A stretch of 64,000 nt of DNA from an uncultured Latescibacterota bacterium (GCA_958295785.1 OY282377.1:572394-636393), one strand, 5' to 3'; shown: positions 17,055 to 25,847, counted from the first letter of the stretch. A program made the numbers and translations. Notes: generated from the letters alone by a model not told the origin.

Positions 17055-19037
17055 ATGGTTTTGGCACCTGTGCTGGGAGCAGTTGGGCTTCTTTGCGCTG
17101 GTTTGATTTATCTCTATGTCGCCAGACAAGCCGATGGCACGGACCGCATGCGGGAGATCGCAGCGGATATTCACGAAGGGTCAGTGACATTTTTGAAGCG
17201 CGAATACAGCGTGCTCGGGGTTTTTATCGCGGCGGTATTCGCGCTGGTGTTTTGGGGCATCAATTTGGCGACGGCCCTGTCTTTTTTGGGCGGCGCGCTG
17301 TGCTCGCTTTGCGCGGGGTTTATCGGCCTGAAGGCGGCGACCAAAGCCAATGTGAGAACCGCTTATGCCGCCAATCGGGATGGACGGGATAAGGCGTTGA
17401 ATGTCGCTTTTTCCGGCGGGGCCGTGATGGGCCTGGCCGTGGCAAGCCTCGGGCTTTTTGGCGTGGGCTTGCTTTTTTATTATTGCGGCAAACCCAGTCA
17501 AGCCGCCGCGATCAATGGGTTTGCCATGGGCGCGAGTTCCATCGCGCTGTTTGCGCGCGTTGGGGGCGGTATTTATACGAAGACCGCGGATGTGGGTGCG
17601 GACTTGGTGGGCAAAGTCGAAGCGGGGATTCCGGAAGACGATCCGAGAAATCCGGCGGTTATTGCCGACCATGTGGGCGACAATGTGGGCGATGTGGCCG
17701 GCATGGGCGCGGATATTTTTGAGTCTTATGTGGGGTCTATTATTGCGAGCATTGCGATAGCGGCAACGGCCGGCAGCGCGGCGCTGGAAAAATTGGGCGG
17801 CGATCAGATCGCGGCGATGCAATACCCGCTGGTCGTGGTGATGATCGGCTTGGTGGCGTCGCTGATCGGCGTGGGGTCCATTCGCGTGTTGCAGTCTTTA
17901 AGCCCGGATGCAGCCCTGCGCTACGCCACGTATATTTCCGCTGTTTTGATGCTTATAGGATCTTATTTTGCCGCCGAATGGATGGGGCTGGCGCGCGGCG
18001 TTTTTTGGGCGATTCTGTTTGGGTGCGTGGTTGGCATTGCCATCGCGCTGATGACCGAATACTACACGGGTGGGCCGCCTGTAAAACGCATTGCCAATTC
18101 TTCGGAGACGGGATCGGCGACCAATATGATCGCCGGCTTGGCGGTGGGGATGGAGAGCACGACATTGCCGGTTTTGGGGATATGCGTCGCCATTGGCGGC
18201 GCGTTTCACTTTGCCGGGCTATACGGCATTGGCATTGCCGCTGTGGGGATGTTGTCAACGGTGGGGGTTACGATGGCGGTGGATGCTTATGGCCCGATTG
18301 CCGACAATGCCGGGGGGATTTCCGAGATGGCCGAGTTGGGGCCGGAAACGCGCGAAATTACCGACGGGTTAGACGCGCTTGGCAATACGACTGCGGCGAT
18401 AGGAAAGGGGTTTGCGATAGGGTCTGCCGCGCTGACCGCGCTCGCGCTGTTTTCCGCGTATTCGGCGGCGGTGGGAATAGACTCGATTAACTTGACCAAA
18501 CCCCTGGTCGTGATCGGGTTGTTCATCGGCGGGGCCGTGCCCTTTTGCGTGGCGGCGTTGACGATGACGAGCGTGGGCAATGCGGCTTTTAAGATGGTCG
18601 AAGAAGTGCGCCGCCAGTTCCGCGAAATTCCGGGGTTGATGGAGGGGACGGGCAAACCCGATACGCGCCGATGCGTGGATATCAGCACTGTTGCCGCGTT
18701 GCGCGAGATGGTGGCGCCCGGGTTGGTGGCCGTGTTGACGCCCGTGTTGGTCGGGTTTGTTTTGGGCGCAGAGGCTTTGGGTGGGATGCTCGGCGGCGCG
18801 ACTGTGACGGGCGTTTTGCTGGCGCTGATGATGGCCAATAGCGGGGGGGCTTTGGACAATGCAAAAAAATTGATTGAGGGGGGCAATTTGGGAGGAAAGG
18901 GATCTGAGGCGCACAAAGCAGCCGTGGTTGGCGATACGGTTGGCGATCCCTTAAAAGATACGTCCGGGCCTTCGCTGAATATTTTGATCAAGTTGATGTC
19001 GGTGGTTTCCCTGATGCTGGCCCCGCTGCTGGCGTGA
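17055..19037 (+). CDS. hppA: Membrane-bound ion-translocating pyrophosphatase
   Basis: About 660 aa with some 16 hydrophobic segments. The start at 17055 follows GGGAGAA; an ATG at 17037 overlaps the pth stop and has no good site. The pyrophosphate site is intact: [20 protein letters not shown], then [20 protein letters not shown], and later [17 protein letters not shown]. The stretch [18 protein letters not shown] has Ala where K+-independent enzymes have Lys, so a K+-dependent type is likely. Whether it pumps H+ or Na+ cannot be read safely. Confidence 0.95.
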   Translation: MVLAPVLGAVGLLCAGLIYLYVARQADGTDRMREIAADIHEGSVTFLKREYSVLGVFIAAVFALVFWGINLATALSFLGGALCSLCAGFIGLKAATKANVRTAYAANRDGRDKALNVAFSGGAVMGLAVASLGLFGVGLLFYYCGKPSQAAAINGFAMGASSIALFARVGGGIYTKTADVGADLVGKVEAGIPEDDPRNPAVIADHVGDNVGDVAGMGADIFESYVGSIIASIAIAATAGSAALEKLGGDQIAAMQYPLVVVMIGLVASLIGVGSIRVLQSLSPDAALRYATYISAVLMLIGSYFAAEWMGLARGVFWAILFGCVVGIAIALMTEYYTGGPPVKRIANSSETGSATNMIAGLAVGMESTTLPVLGICVAIGGAFHFAGLYGIGIAAVGMLSTVGVTMAVDAYGPIADNAGGISEMAELGPETREITDGLDALGNTTAAIGKGFAIGSAALTALALFSAYSAAVGIDSINLTKPLVVIGLFIGGAVPFCVAALTMTSVGNAAFKMVEEVRRQFREIPGLMEGTGKPDTRRCVDISTVAALREMVAPGLVAVLTPVLVGFVLGAEALGGMLGGATVTGVLLALMMANSGGALDNAKKLIEGGNLGGKGSEAHKAAVVGDTVGDPLKDTSGPSLNILIKLMSVVSLMLAPLLA

Positions 19038-19054
19038 ATGGGATGCCATTTTTT

Positions 19055-19103
19055 AACCCCGTTCAGAACGCGGGATTCTGAACCGTAATGTCCGAGGGGG
19101 ATA
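19055..19103 (+). promoter_or_regulatory. Probable S6:S18-binding autoregulatory leader of the rpsF operon
   Basis: A hairpin GTTCAGAA/TTCTGAAC (19061-19068 and 19076-19083) is stacked on an outer helix CCCC (19057-19060) with GGGG (19096-19099). A 3'-side bulge contains CCG right after the inner stem. This is the layout of the known ribosomal S6 leader, in which the S6:S18 complex binds the CCG bulge. The outer helix would bury the AGGGGG ribosome site of rpsF. The fit was made by eye. Confidence 0.55.
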
Positions 19104-19107
19104 TTTT

Positions 19108-19479
19108 ATGTCACGAGAGTACGAGATGGCCTTGATCGTCGATACGCAACGCCCGAATAAGGAGGTGGATGAGACGGTCACGCGCTACGAGACGCTGCTC
19201 GGCGAGCAGGGTGCCGAGGTGGTCAATGTCGACCGCTGGGGGACGCGCAAGTTGGCTTACGAGATTCGCAAGCGGCAACAAGGCGACTACACGTTTTTTC
19301 AATTTCGGGCCGATCCGAGCGCGATTGCGGATGTCGATCGGGCGTGTCGATTGGATGAGGCCGTGTTGCGGCATTTGCTTCTTCAGATTGAAATTCCGGC
19401 CGCAGTGGCGGAGGACGATGCTGAAGAATCGCCTGAAACTGGTTCTGATATTTCGGAAGAAGAGGAGGACGAGGCATGA
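19108..19479 (+). CDS. rpsF: 30S ribosomal protein S6
   Basis: The 123-aa protein starts [14 protein letters not shown] and keeps the family core: [17 protein letters not shown], then [12 protein letters not shown] and [10 protein letters not shown]. It ends in an acidic tail (EEEEDEA), as in many bacteria. The ATG follows GAGGGGG. Its last four bases overlap the start of rpsR, so the two are translationally coupled. The leader just upstream probably controls the pair. Confidence 0.95.
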   Translation: MSREYEMALIVDTQRPNKEVDETVTRYETLLGEQGAEVVNVDRWGTRKLAYEIRKRQQGDYTFFQFRADPSAIADVDRACRLDEAVLRHLLLQIEIPAAVAEDDAEESPETGSDISEEEEDEA

Positions 19480-19727
19480 ACAGAGGTCGGTTGAAAGTGT
19501 GCCATATTTGCGAGGGCAACGCGCGGGCGTGCCGGTTTGAAGCGCATCGTTTGGAGGTCGATTACAAAAATGATCGCTTGTTGCGGCGGTTTGTGACGGA
19601 GCGCGGCAAAATTGTTCCGCGCCGCATGACGGGCACTTGTGCAAAGGGTCAACGCGCGTTGGTGCGTGCGATTAAGCGCGCGCGCTATCTCGCGCTGATG
19701 CCCTATGTGAACGATGCGGTTCGATAG
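19476..19727 (+). CDS. rpsR: 30S ribosomal protein S18
   Basis: The 83-aa protein contains the S18 core ([41 protein letters not shown]). The N-terminus has Cys residues in [16 protein letters not shown] and another in TGTCAKG, a cysteine-bearing form seen in some lineages that may bind zinc. It binds S6 on the platform of the small subunit. The start overlaps rpsF by four bases. Confidence 0.95.
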   Translation: MNRGRLKVCHICEGNARACRFEAHRLEVDYKNDRLLRRFVTERGKIVPRRMTGTCAKGQRALVRAIKRARYLALMPYVNDAVR

Positions 19728-19780
19728 GACAGGGGACAGATGTGATCATGGCAGTTTTGCCGAAACAATAGGAATACGCG

Positions 19781-20224
19781 ATGAAGGTTATTTTGATTTC
19801 AGATGTGGATGCGCTGGGCAGTGCCGGCGATGTGGTTGAGGTGAAAGACGGGTATGCGCGAAATTTTTTGCTGCCTCGTTCGGTGGCGTTGATTGCAAAC
19901 AAGCGCAACATGGTCGTGTATGAGAAGGTGCGCCAACAGCGCGAAGCCCAACACACACGCGAAGCCCGCGAGGCCGAATCGCTGGTGAACACATTGAGCG
20001 AGGTTTCGTGCAATGTGGCGGTGACAGCAGGCGAGGGCGACCGCATTTTTGGATCGGTGACGGCCCAACAAATCGCGGCGTCGCTCAAGGATCTGGGGTT
20101 CGACATTGATCGCCGAGCCGTAGAACTCGAAGAGCCCATTCGGGCACTGGGTGTCTATGATGTGTCCATTCGCCTTCCCGCAGGGTTTAAGGCGTCTGTG
20201 AAGGTGTGGGTGGTTCGGGAGTGA
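19781..20224 (+). CDS. rplI: 50S ribosomal protein L9
   Basis: The 147-aa protein begins MKVILISDVDALGSAGDVVE and has the N-domain signature DGYARNFLLPRSVALIA, a long connecting helix, and the C-terminal domain (GDRIFGSVTAQQIAASL). It binds 23S rRNA near the L1 stalk. It closes the rpsF-rpsR-rplI cluster; no ssb or dnaB lies between or after. Confidence 0.95.
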   Translation: MKVILISDVDALGSAGDVVEVKDGYARNFLLPRSVALIANKRNMVVYEKVRQQREAQHTREAREAESLVNTLSEVSCNVAVTAGEGDRIFGSVTAQQIAASLKDLGFDIDRRAVELEEPIRALGVYDVSIRLPAGFKASVKVWVVRE

Positions 20225-20470
20225 TCCACGAAGGGACACGAAGAAAGGCGTGGCTCTGATGATGTGGTGGAGATGGGCGTTTCGCCACAAAAGGCACAAG
20301 AGGCGGGAGAGGGAAGGGGAAAGAGGCGAAATGCCATTGGCTTTCGGCTATCAGCCCCTCCCCATCCACCCTTAGACACTTGCGTTGTTCAGTTTATGGA
20401 CGACGGACTGCTCATGGCTTGTTTTGCTGACTGCTGACTGCTGATAGCTAAGATACAAGAGGTAAAAATT
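20225..20470. other. Intergenic stretch without recognisable genes
   Basis: This holds purine-rich sequence and a direct-repeat tract (TTGCTGACTGCTGACTGCTG near 20424) of the kind scattered between genes here. I see no gene or structured RNA. Confidence 0.5.
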
Positions 20471-20504
20471 GAAAAACCCCCGTTTTGGTATGCGGGGGTT
20501 TTTC
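20471..20504. terminator. Bidirectional terminator between rplI and the FGE gene
   Basis: An AAAAACCCCCG/CGGGGGTTTTT stem with a loop of about ten bases serves the plus-strand ribosomal cluster and the convergent FGE gene. Confidence 0.85.
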
Positions 20505-20529
20505 GCGTTTGGGCATGAAGATGGACTGA

Positions 20530-21477
20530 TCAGGCGTTTCGGGCGCAGCGGAAGCCGAGGTTGCCCGTGGAACTGTCGGGTGTGTTCGCGCTGCGGGCGG
20601 CCACGCGGTATCGGTTGCAATACGAGTCGTGACAGAGGTAGGAGCCGCCGCGCATGCTTTTCGCCTGTCCGATGGGCGGGCCTGTGGGATTGGTGGCTGT
20701 GCTGGCGAGGTGAAAGGTGGGGCTAAACCAATCGCTGCACCATTCCCACACATTGCCGGAGATGTTGTAAATGCCGAAATTGTTGGGTGAAAATGCCGTG
20801 ACGGGCGCAGTGCCGATATAGCCATCGGCTTTGGAATTGCGCTCGGGGAACGCGCCTTGCCATATATTGCACATGTGTTTGCCATTGGGCGTGAGGTCAT
20901 CGCCCCAGGGGTAGCGCGTGTGCTTTAGGCCGCCCCGTGCGGCAAATTCCCATTCGGCTTCTGTGGGCAGGCGTTTTCCGGCCCAGTTGCAATAGGCAAC
21001 CGCATCGTTCCAAGAGATGTGGATCGCCGGGTGGTTCCAGCGGGTTTGCACCTTTGTTCCCGGACCTTCGGGGCTGTGCCAGCAAGAGCCTTCAACGGCC
21101 CACCACCACGGCGTGTCTATGACGGTTTGGGAGATGCGCGATGCGTTTTCGGGCGATACAAAGAGGTGAAAGACAAAAGACCAGCCAAACATTTCGGCTT
21201 CGGTTTTGTACGCGGTTGCGCGGACAAATTTGGCAAATTCGGCGTTGGTGACCGCACACGCATCGAGGTAAAAAGGATTGACTGTGACTTCGCGCATGGG
21301 GCCTTCGCCATCTTCGGAAAAGCCTTCGCTGTCATTTGTGCCCATTAGAAAGGTGCCGCCAGACAGGCGAACCATGCCTTTGAGCGAGGTATCGCTTTTG
21401 CGTCTGATTTTTTGTTTGCGCGATTTTTTTTTCTTGGAAGCAACGGGTCTGGTCGCACCGCAGCATGGGGAGGCCAT
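20530..21477 (-). CDS. Formylglycine-generating enzyme (sulfatase-modifying factor)
   Basis: The 315-aa protein starts with ATG behind AGGAG. After a basic N-terminus it carries the FGE-sulfatase domain: GGTFLMGTNDSEGFSEDGEG, WNDAVAYCNWAGKRLPTEAE and GNVWEWCSDW. It ends with both catalytic cysteines, C282 and C287, in GGSYLCHDSYCNRYRVAARS, followed by NTPDSSTGNLGFRCA. This end is nearly that of human SUMF1 and true bacterial FGEs; most EgtB-like or generic relatives lack it. It oxidises the CxPxR Cys of sulfatases to formylglycine, so it should serve the three sulfatases of this window. Confidence 0.94.
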   Translation of the reverse strand: MASPCCGATRPVASKKKKSRKQKIRRKSDTSLKGMVRLSGGTFLMGTNDSEGFSEDGEGPMREVTVNPFYLDACAVTNAEFAKFVRATAYKTEAEMFGWSFVFHLFVSPENASRISQTVIDTPWWWAVEGSCWHSPEGPGTKVQTRWNHPAIHISWNDAVAYCNWAGKRLPTEAEWEFAARGGLKHTRYPWGDDLTPNGKHMCNIWQGAFPERNSKADGYIGTAPVTAFSPNNFGIYNISGNVWEWCSDWFSPTFHLASTATNPTGPPIGQAKSMRGGSYLCHDSYCNRYRVAARSANTPDSSTGNLGFRCARNA

Positions 21478-21524
21478 AGTGATACTCCTGAAAATGGGTT
21501 GATTCGCAATACGGGTTTCAGGGC

Positions 21525-21553
21525 ATGATACGATGTGGCGCGCTGGCTGTCAA
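21525..21553 (-). promoter_or_regulatory. Sigma-70-type promoter of the FGE gene
   Basis: On the minus strand TTGACA (21553-21548) and TATCAT (21530-21525) are 17 bases apart, about 45 bases upstream of the ATG at 21477. Confidence 0.75.
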
Positions 21554-21604
21554 GGAGTGGTCAGTTCCCGCCCTGCCACCTCCAAAGGCGTGAGATGTGA
21601 GACG

Positions 21605-22060
21605 TAATACCAAATTGATTTTTATTTGTTCGTATGCTGCCTCCCATCAGGGAGGAATGAGGAACAGACGTTCCGCAGAGACATGCGTTGCTTACCTCAA
21701 GCGTTTGGTTCTCAAGCGTCGTTTGTTGCCTTCGATGCGTGCGGCGTCAAACGCTCAAATTATTCGCGTTTTCATCCTTTTTTTCAACAGCAAAAAAAAG
21801 TAGGCGAGCGGGGTACAACTGCCTTAGCAGTTCAAAAATGCCGCTCTCATGCGCCGAGGGGGGCTCTGCACAGCGCAAATCGCTTTGCGGGTCGTTGGCC
21901 TGCGAGGTGGGTTGCGAGACGGCTGTGGGTTGCGAGATGGCTTTATCGGAGGGTCTTTTGGGATGGTATTTTGCCAGGGCTTATTTGACGTACTGCGTAA
22001 CGGCAAGAGGATCATTTGCAGGGAACATATCGCATCATATCAGGCCAACATAAAATCAAT
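21605..22060 (+). repeat. Interspersed repeat, copy 2
   Basis: This is similar over its length to 496-956. The left end is TAATACCAAATTGATTT and the right end AAAATCAATTTA, where a MITE begins. The right end is the inverse of the left for 11 bases. It contains an extra segment around 21805-21835 compared with the other copies. Confidence 0.8.
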
Positions 22061-22063
22061 TTA

Positions 22064-22175
22064 GAGTCCCTAACAGAAAGCGTTGCCATGGATTTGTGAG
22101 AGGCCGCCTTTGAGGCGTACCTGCGGGTGTTCACTCCTCTGTTTCAGACGCTTGCTTTCTTTATGTGAGGGCTTC
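22064..22175 (+). mobile_element. IS5-derived MITE, 112 bp, second copy
   Basis: It starts GAGTCCCTAACAGAAAGCGT and ends TTATGTGAGGGCTTC. The first 44 or so bases match the left end of the IS at 960 and the last 60 its right end. TTA precedes it; the right flank is AAG, so the target duplication is not intact. Confidence 0.8.
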
Positions 22176-22364
22176 AAGGCCGTGCCCACTTCTCGGGGCA
22201 CCTTGGGGGGGAGGGCCCCTGCTTTTTTGAACTGCCCGAACACCTTGCGCGCGGGCTTCCAATTTTGTATTTTGTTCGACACTGGCGGTCCCTTTCTCGA
22301 CTTGGGCCCCGGGAAGCGGAATATATTGCGTGTTCATTTTTTTGATGTCGCTTTGGGAACGCGT

Positions 22365-23063
22365 GTGAACCGATCAGCTGACCAAGGACGCGAGGCGAGA
22401 TTTCGCTTTTCGGATGACAGGTCCCCCTTTCTCGGCCTGTCAGTGGTTTTTCTTCTTGTGGTGAAGCCGTTGTTGGAGCGCGAAGCGCAGCCCTTTGTGC
22501 CCTTTCTTTTCTTGTTGGTTATGGCCGTGGTGCTCTGGACGCTCCGCCTTGCCAAGGTGCTCTTTGGGTTGTGTGTGGTTCTCGGATTGTTGGGGTTTGG
22601 ATTTTCGTTGTGGCTGGATCTGAGGGCCGTTTCAGAGGCCGTATCTGAAGGGGTTGCGTTGGCCTTGCTCGGTGTTTATGCCTCGTTTTACGGGATATGT
22701 CTCGTGGTTTTTTTGGACCGGATTTTCTCTGAGAAGATGATCGCGGCAGATACCATTCAGGGGGGAATTGCCGTCTCATTTCTCAGCGGGTTGTTGTGGG
22801 CGTTTTTCTATCCCATCTTGCTCTTGCTCGACCCCGCTGCGATTTCATTGCCGGTTCACACATCGGGCGAGTTTTCAGAGTTGATTTATTTTTCCTTTGT
22901 CAGGCTGACCCCTTTGGGGTACGGAGAGATAACGCCGGTGAGTTGGATGGCGCAAAACCTGACCCTGTTAGAAGCCGTTTGGGGTCAGCCGTATCTGGTG
23001 GTGCGGGTTGCTCGCCTGGTGGGCTTGCATTTGAGTGGGGCCGGTCAATCGGATCACAAATAG
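22365..23063 (+). CDS. Two-pore-loop-type ion channel-like membrane protein
   Basis: About 232 aa from a GTG at 22365 behind GGGAA. The open frame extends back to 22083, but that part crosses the MITE and is not credible. There are hydrophobic segments near 22-45, 48-75, 80-100 and 110-135. A pore region follows: ELIYFSFVRLTPLGYGEITP, then LEAVWGQPYLVVRVARLVGLH. This matches the Ion_trans_2 family, where TTLGYGD is the usual potassium filter; here it is TPLGYGE. The exact start is uncertain because the MITE lies close upstream. Confidence 0.7.
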   Translation: MNRSADQGREARFRFSDDRSPFLGLSVVFLLVVKPLLEREAQPFVPFLFLLVMAVVLWTLRLAKVLFGLCVVLGLLGFGFSLWLDLRAVSEAVSEGVALALLGVYASFYGICLVVFLDRIFSEKMIAADTIQGGIAVSFLSGLLWAFFYPILLLLDPAAISLPVHTSGEFSELIYFSFVRLTPLGYGEITPVSWMAQNLTLLEAVWGQPYLVVRVARLVGLHLSGAGQSDHK

Positions 23064-23071
23064 GAAGGGTT

Positions 23072-23173
23072 ATGACTGACAGATGGCCTGTTGTGTTTGG
23101 CGTTTTCTTTAGGGTGCTCTTATTGACGCCTGACGTTTGTGCTCAAAGTGAAAAAGAGCCCGTTGCTAGCTGA
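23072..23173 (+). CDS. 33-codon frame with signal-peptide-like sequence
   Basis: An ATG behind AGGAAGGG opens MTDRWPVVFGVFFRVLLL, followed by an Ala-Gln cleavage-like site, and stops after 33 codons. It looks like the beginning of an exported protein whose remainder is lost, or a tiny secreted peptide. It follows the channel gene by eight bases. Confidence 0.35.
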   Translation: MTDRWPVVFGVFFRVLLLTPDVCAQSEKEPVAS

Positions 23174-23273
23174 CCTCATTCCCGCATTTGCAATTCATTG
23201 AATTTTGTCCATCCAAAAAATAAAAACGCCCGGTCATTGTGCGACTGGGCGTTATTTTGCTCGAATTGCGTGA

Positions 23274-23716
23274 TCACTGGGTGCTTGGCTTGGTGTCTGT
23301 CAATGATGCGGTTGTTGGGGCGTTTGAGGGTTTGGCGAAAAAGTCGGGGATGGCAACAACGGGTTCTCCGAGGGACAGACGCATGCGCGCGTCCTGCATG
23401 CAGCATGCGGGTTCGTCGGCGCAGGGCGCGGTGCGATTGTTTGAAGCACGAAGAAAATGGGATGGCAGATTTGGTTTGGCTCTTGTAAGAGTCGGAACAG
23501 ACCTTATTTTCCGTCCCGTCCCCCTCGGCACAACTATATCGCCCTGCAAGACATAGACATCGTGAGCAATATCAGGAGCATGAACCTCATTCAATACATT
23601 CTGAAAACCCCCCTCATAACGCGCCACAGAAGCCGGCACCCTATGAGGTTCATTTGTCTCAAGCGACTCATAGACTTGCCAACCTTATGTTTCAAATCCG
23701 CTATCATATCCGCCAT
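23274..23716 (-). pseudogene. Unrecognised frameshifted gene
   Basis: An ATG at 23716 behind AAAGGCG gives MADMIADLKHK and then loses sense. The neighbouring frame continues with plausible protein, QVYESLETNEPHRVPASVAR, then GFQNVLNEVHAPDIAHDVYV, LQGDIVVPRG. Joining the two needs one frameshift near 23685. The tail beyond about 23520 is low-quality sequence. I cannot assign a family. Confidence 0.35.
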
Positions 23717-23761
23717 TATAGATCGCCTTTCTATTCACCCATCACCATCTCATAAACAAGA

Positions 23762-24142
23762 TCAGATCCCATCATAGATAGACTTCTCGCCCCCATCCGT
23801 CAACTTATCCCACAATATCAAAATCTTCCAAGCATCATCCCTCTCATGTCCTAAATCCATCAATCCCTTGACCAAACGCTTCCGCCAATACAAACTTTCC
23901 CTCTTCTCTCCATTTTTCTTTGTTACAAATATCTGCTTTCCATCCAACACTGCAAGCACTTTTCTCTGCAAAAGCAACTCTCTAATACGTCCATCCTCAT
24001 TTCCCTTTTTTCCTTTCACCACCCATTCTAAAACCCGTGACAACAACCCCCCCTTCATCATCCCCTGCATCCCTCCCAACATCCCCCGCTCATCCTTATC
24101 GCCTCCATCTGACGCCTCAACAACACCCAATGTCCGTCTCAC
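23762..24142 (-). CDS. Hypothetical protein of unknown function
   Basis: A 126-aa frame, highly charged, with a glycine- and methionine-rich N-terminus and a helical C-terminus (WRKRLVKGLMDLGHERDDAW). There is no signal peptide, membrane segment or known motif. The start could be at 24142 or at an internal Met near 24079. It lies in an A+T-rich patch just upstream of the broken gene on the same strand. It may be real but could also be a remnant. Confidence 0.4.
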   Translation of the reverse strand: MRRTLGVVEASDGGDKDERGMLGGMQGMMKGGLLSRVLEWVVKGKKGNEDGRIRELLLQRKVLAVLDGKQIFVTKKNGEKRESLYWRKRLVKGLMDLGHERDDAWKILILWDKLTDGGEKSIYDGI

Positions 24143-24317
24143 AATGCACCGCCATTTTCTTATACAACAAAAGGCAATAGACTATCGCCTTTTCACAAAA
24201 TTTTTGGAGCAGACAGAGCGATTGTCGGGATGGCTTCCTTCTACCCTATAGTGAAAAAACGACCGAAAAATCGAAATTATACAGACTTTACTGCTTATTT
24301 TTTTCTGACAGGCACCT

Positions 24318-24409
24318 CCCGATCATGCCCGTCAGAAAATCCCGATCATGCCCGTCAGAAAATCCCGATCATGCCCGTCAGAAAATCCCGATCATGCCCG
24401 TCAGAAAAT
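24318..24409. repeat. Four exact tandem copies of a 23-bp unit
   Basis: The unit begins CCCGATCATG and ends CGTCAGAAAAT, repeated four times without spacers. A partial relative (TTTTCTGACAGGCACCT) precedes it on the left. Confidence 0.95.
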
Positions 24410-24518
24410 CCAAAACGCAATGAATCTGACACCTACCATGATACTCAGAAAAACAAATATATCGCCGTTCACTTTCAACAACAGACAGATAACATTTTTG
24501 CTTTTTGCATCTCTCGAT

Positions 24519-24554
24519 GAGACAGGGCCTATCTTTGAGACAGGGCCTATCTTT
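24519..24554. repeat. Two exact tandem copies of an 18-bp unit
   Basis: GAGACAGGGCCTATCTTT occurs twice in succession. Confidence 0.9.
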
Positions 24555-24654
24555 GACGGGTTTGACCGGCGTCAATGGCCGAGGAAATGCACAAGAAAAC
24601 AAGCTCGACATCATCACTAAAACGCCCAACCAACCCAATCTCGAACACAATCCT

Positions 24655-24927
24655 TTACCCCAACAACCATTCTTTACCTTCAAGACGATTAGTCCCCACA
24701 AAACTTGACGCTCCTTGATCTACACGCTTTAACGGAGATTTCCCATACCGAGTATAACAGGCCACACAAAAATCGTTCCCAAGGGATGCGACTGCAACAC
24801 GTCCGTCAGCGCGAGGCGCGCCATGCCCTGAACGAGCACCTGCATCTTCAGAGGTTACCCGCGTGGGCAATTCAGGGGGCATGCGATCCGTTTCGATTGC
24901 GTTCACGCTCGGTAGGGGATTTGCCAT
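24655..24927 (-). other. Possible short gene or frameshifted remnant
   Basis: An ATG at 24927 stands behind a good GAGAGGAG site and opens MANPLPSVNAIETDRMPPEL. After about 30 codons a second frame gives more protein-like sequence (MQVLVQGMARLALTDVLQSH, PLGTIFVWPVILG) ending near 24735. Either one short gene or a frameshifted one is possible. I recognise neither half. Confidence 0.3.
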
Positions 24928-25057
24928 GACATATACTCCTCTCCGAATGCGAGCCGATCTCGCGCGCTGGCGTGAGTCAGAATGGCAGTTGGGGCGCGCT
25001 TTGTATGATATGATTTCACGCTGGAAACGCATGGGGCGTTTCGCTATATGGATGGGG

Positions 25058-25691
25058 TCTTATACCCATTTGATTTTTCTTTGTCCGTCTCCGGCCTCCC
25101 ATCAGGGAGGCAGGAGAAATGAGGAACAGACGCTCCTCAGAGATCATGCGGTGCTTGTCTCAAGCATTGGGTTCTGCCTCCTCGTTTGTTACTTCCGATG
25201 CGTTGGCTACGCCTGTGTCTACGGCGTGCGGCGTCAAACGCTCAAATTATTCGCGTTTTCATCCTTTTTTTTAACAGCAAAAAAAAGGAAGCAAAAAATG
25301 CCGCTCTCATACGCCGAGGGGGGCTCTGCACAGCGCAAAGCGCTTTGCGGGTCGCACACCATGCGCGGGCCTGCGAGGTGGGTTGCAAGAGGGAGGTGGG
25401 GTGCGAGACGGCCTTGCGCGCTGTGCGCGATGGTTTTATCGGAGGGTCTTTTGGGATGGCCTTTTTGCCATGGCTTTTCTGAATGCCTAGGTAACGTCAA
25501 GGGAATCATTAAGAAGCCCTCACATAAAGAAAGCAAGCGTCTGAAACAGAGGAGGGAACACCCGAGGGAGAGGAACGCCTCAAAGTTGGCCTCTCACAAA
25601 TCCAGGGCAACGCTTTTTGTTAGGGACTCTTAGTATAATTCGCAAATTTCTATGCAGAATACGGACAACTTGAAATCAAATGGGTATAAGA
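25058..25691 (+). mobile_element. Interspersed repeat, copy 3, with complete terminal inverted repeats
   Basis: Perfect 19-bp inverted ends TCTTATACCCATTTGATTT (25058-25076) and their complement (25673-25691) bound a 634-bp unit. The interior to about 25505 matches the repeats at 496 and 21605, and an IS5-derived MITE is nested at 25513-25629. No transposase is encoded, so the unit behaves as a non-autonomous element. GG or GGG flanks both sides, too little to claim a target duplication. Confidence 0.85.
25513..25629 (-). mobile_element. IS5-derived MITE nested in repeat copy 3
   Basis: It starts GAAGCCCTCACATAAAG and ends GTTAGGGACTC. Its orientation is opposite to the one at 22064, and its insertion point lies about 45 bases earlier in the host repeat, so this is an independent insertion. 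TTA follows it on the right. Confidence 0.8.
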
Positions 25692-25817
25692 GGGCAGGCC
25701 GCCCATCCGCCCCAAAGACGATCGATCACGGATGAAACGGATGAACGCGGATGAAAGGCAATCGTAGCCCCTGTGCCTGCCCAAAATCATTGGGTTGATT
25801 GCTGATTGTTTTTTTGC

Positions 25818-25847
25818 TTGATTTTTGTTTGTTCATCGTTCTATATT
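25818..25847 (+). promoter_or_regulatory. Sigma-70-type promoter of the bifunctional nuclease gene
   Basis: TTGATT (25818-25823) and TATATT (25842-25847) have an 18-bp spacer, about 50 bases before the ATG at 25899. Confidence 0.55.

Larger units (their letters stand above)
23174..24926. other. A+T-richer decayed region with few supportable genes
   Basis: This stretch is visibly richer in A and T than its surroundings and has long one-sided pyrimidine tracts. It contains a broken frame (23274-23716), one hypothetical gene (23762-24142), two tandem repeats and an uncertain frame at 24655-24927. A hairpin AAAAGGC...GCCTTTT lies at 24168-24192. I recognise no family here. Confidence 0.5.

Noticed and set aside
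22083-22364. N-terminal extension of the channel gene
   Set aside because: The extension translates the MITE and has no protein character. A GTG with GGGAA at 22365 is a better start.
24318-24409. Possible CRISPR array (four equal repeats)
   Set aside because: The 23-bp units follow one another without spacers, and no cas gene is near, so it is a plain tandem repeat.
24378-24701. 107-codon minus-strand frame with a lipoprotein-like phrase
   Set aside because: It reads through the tandem repeats and has no ribosome site.
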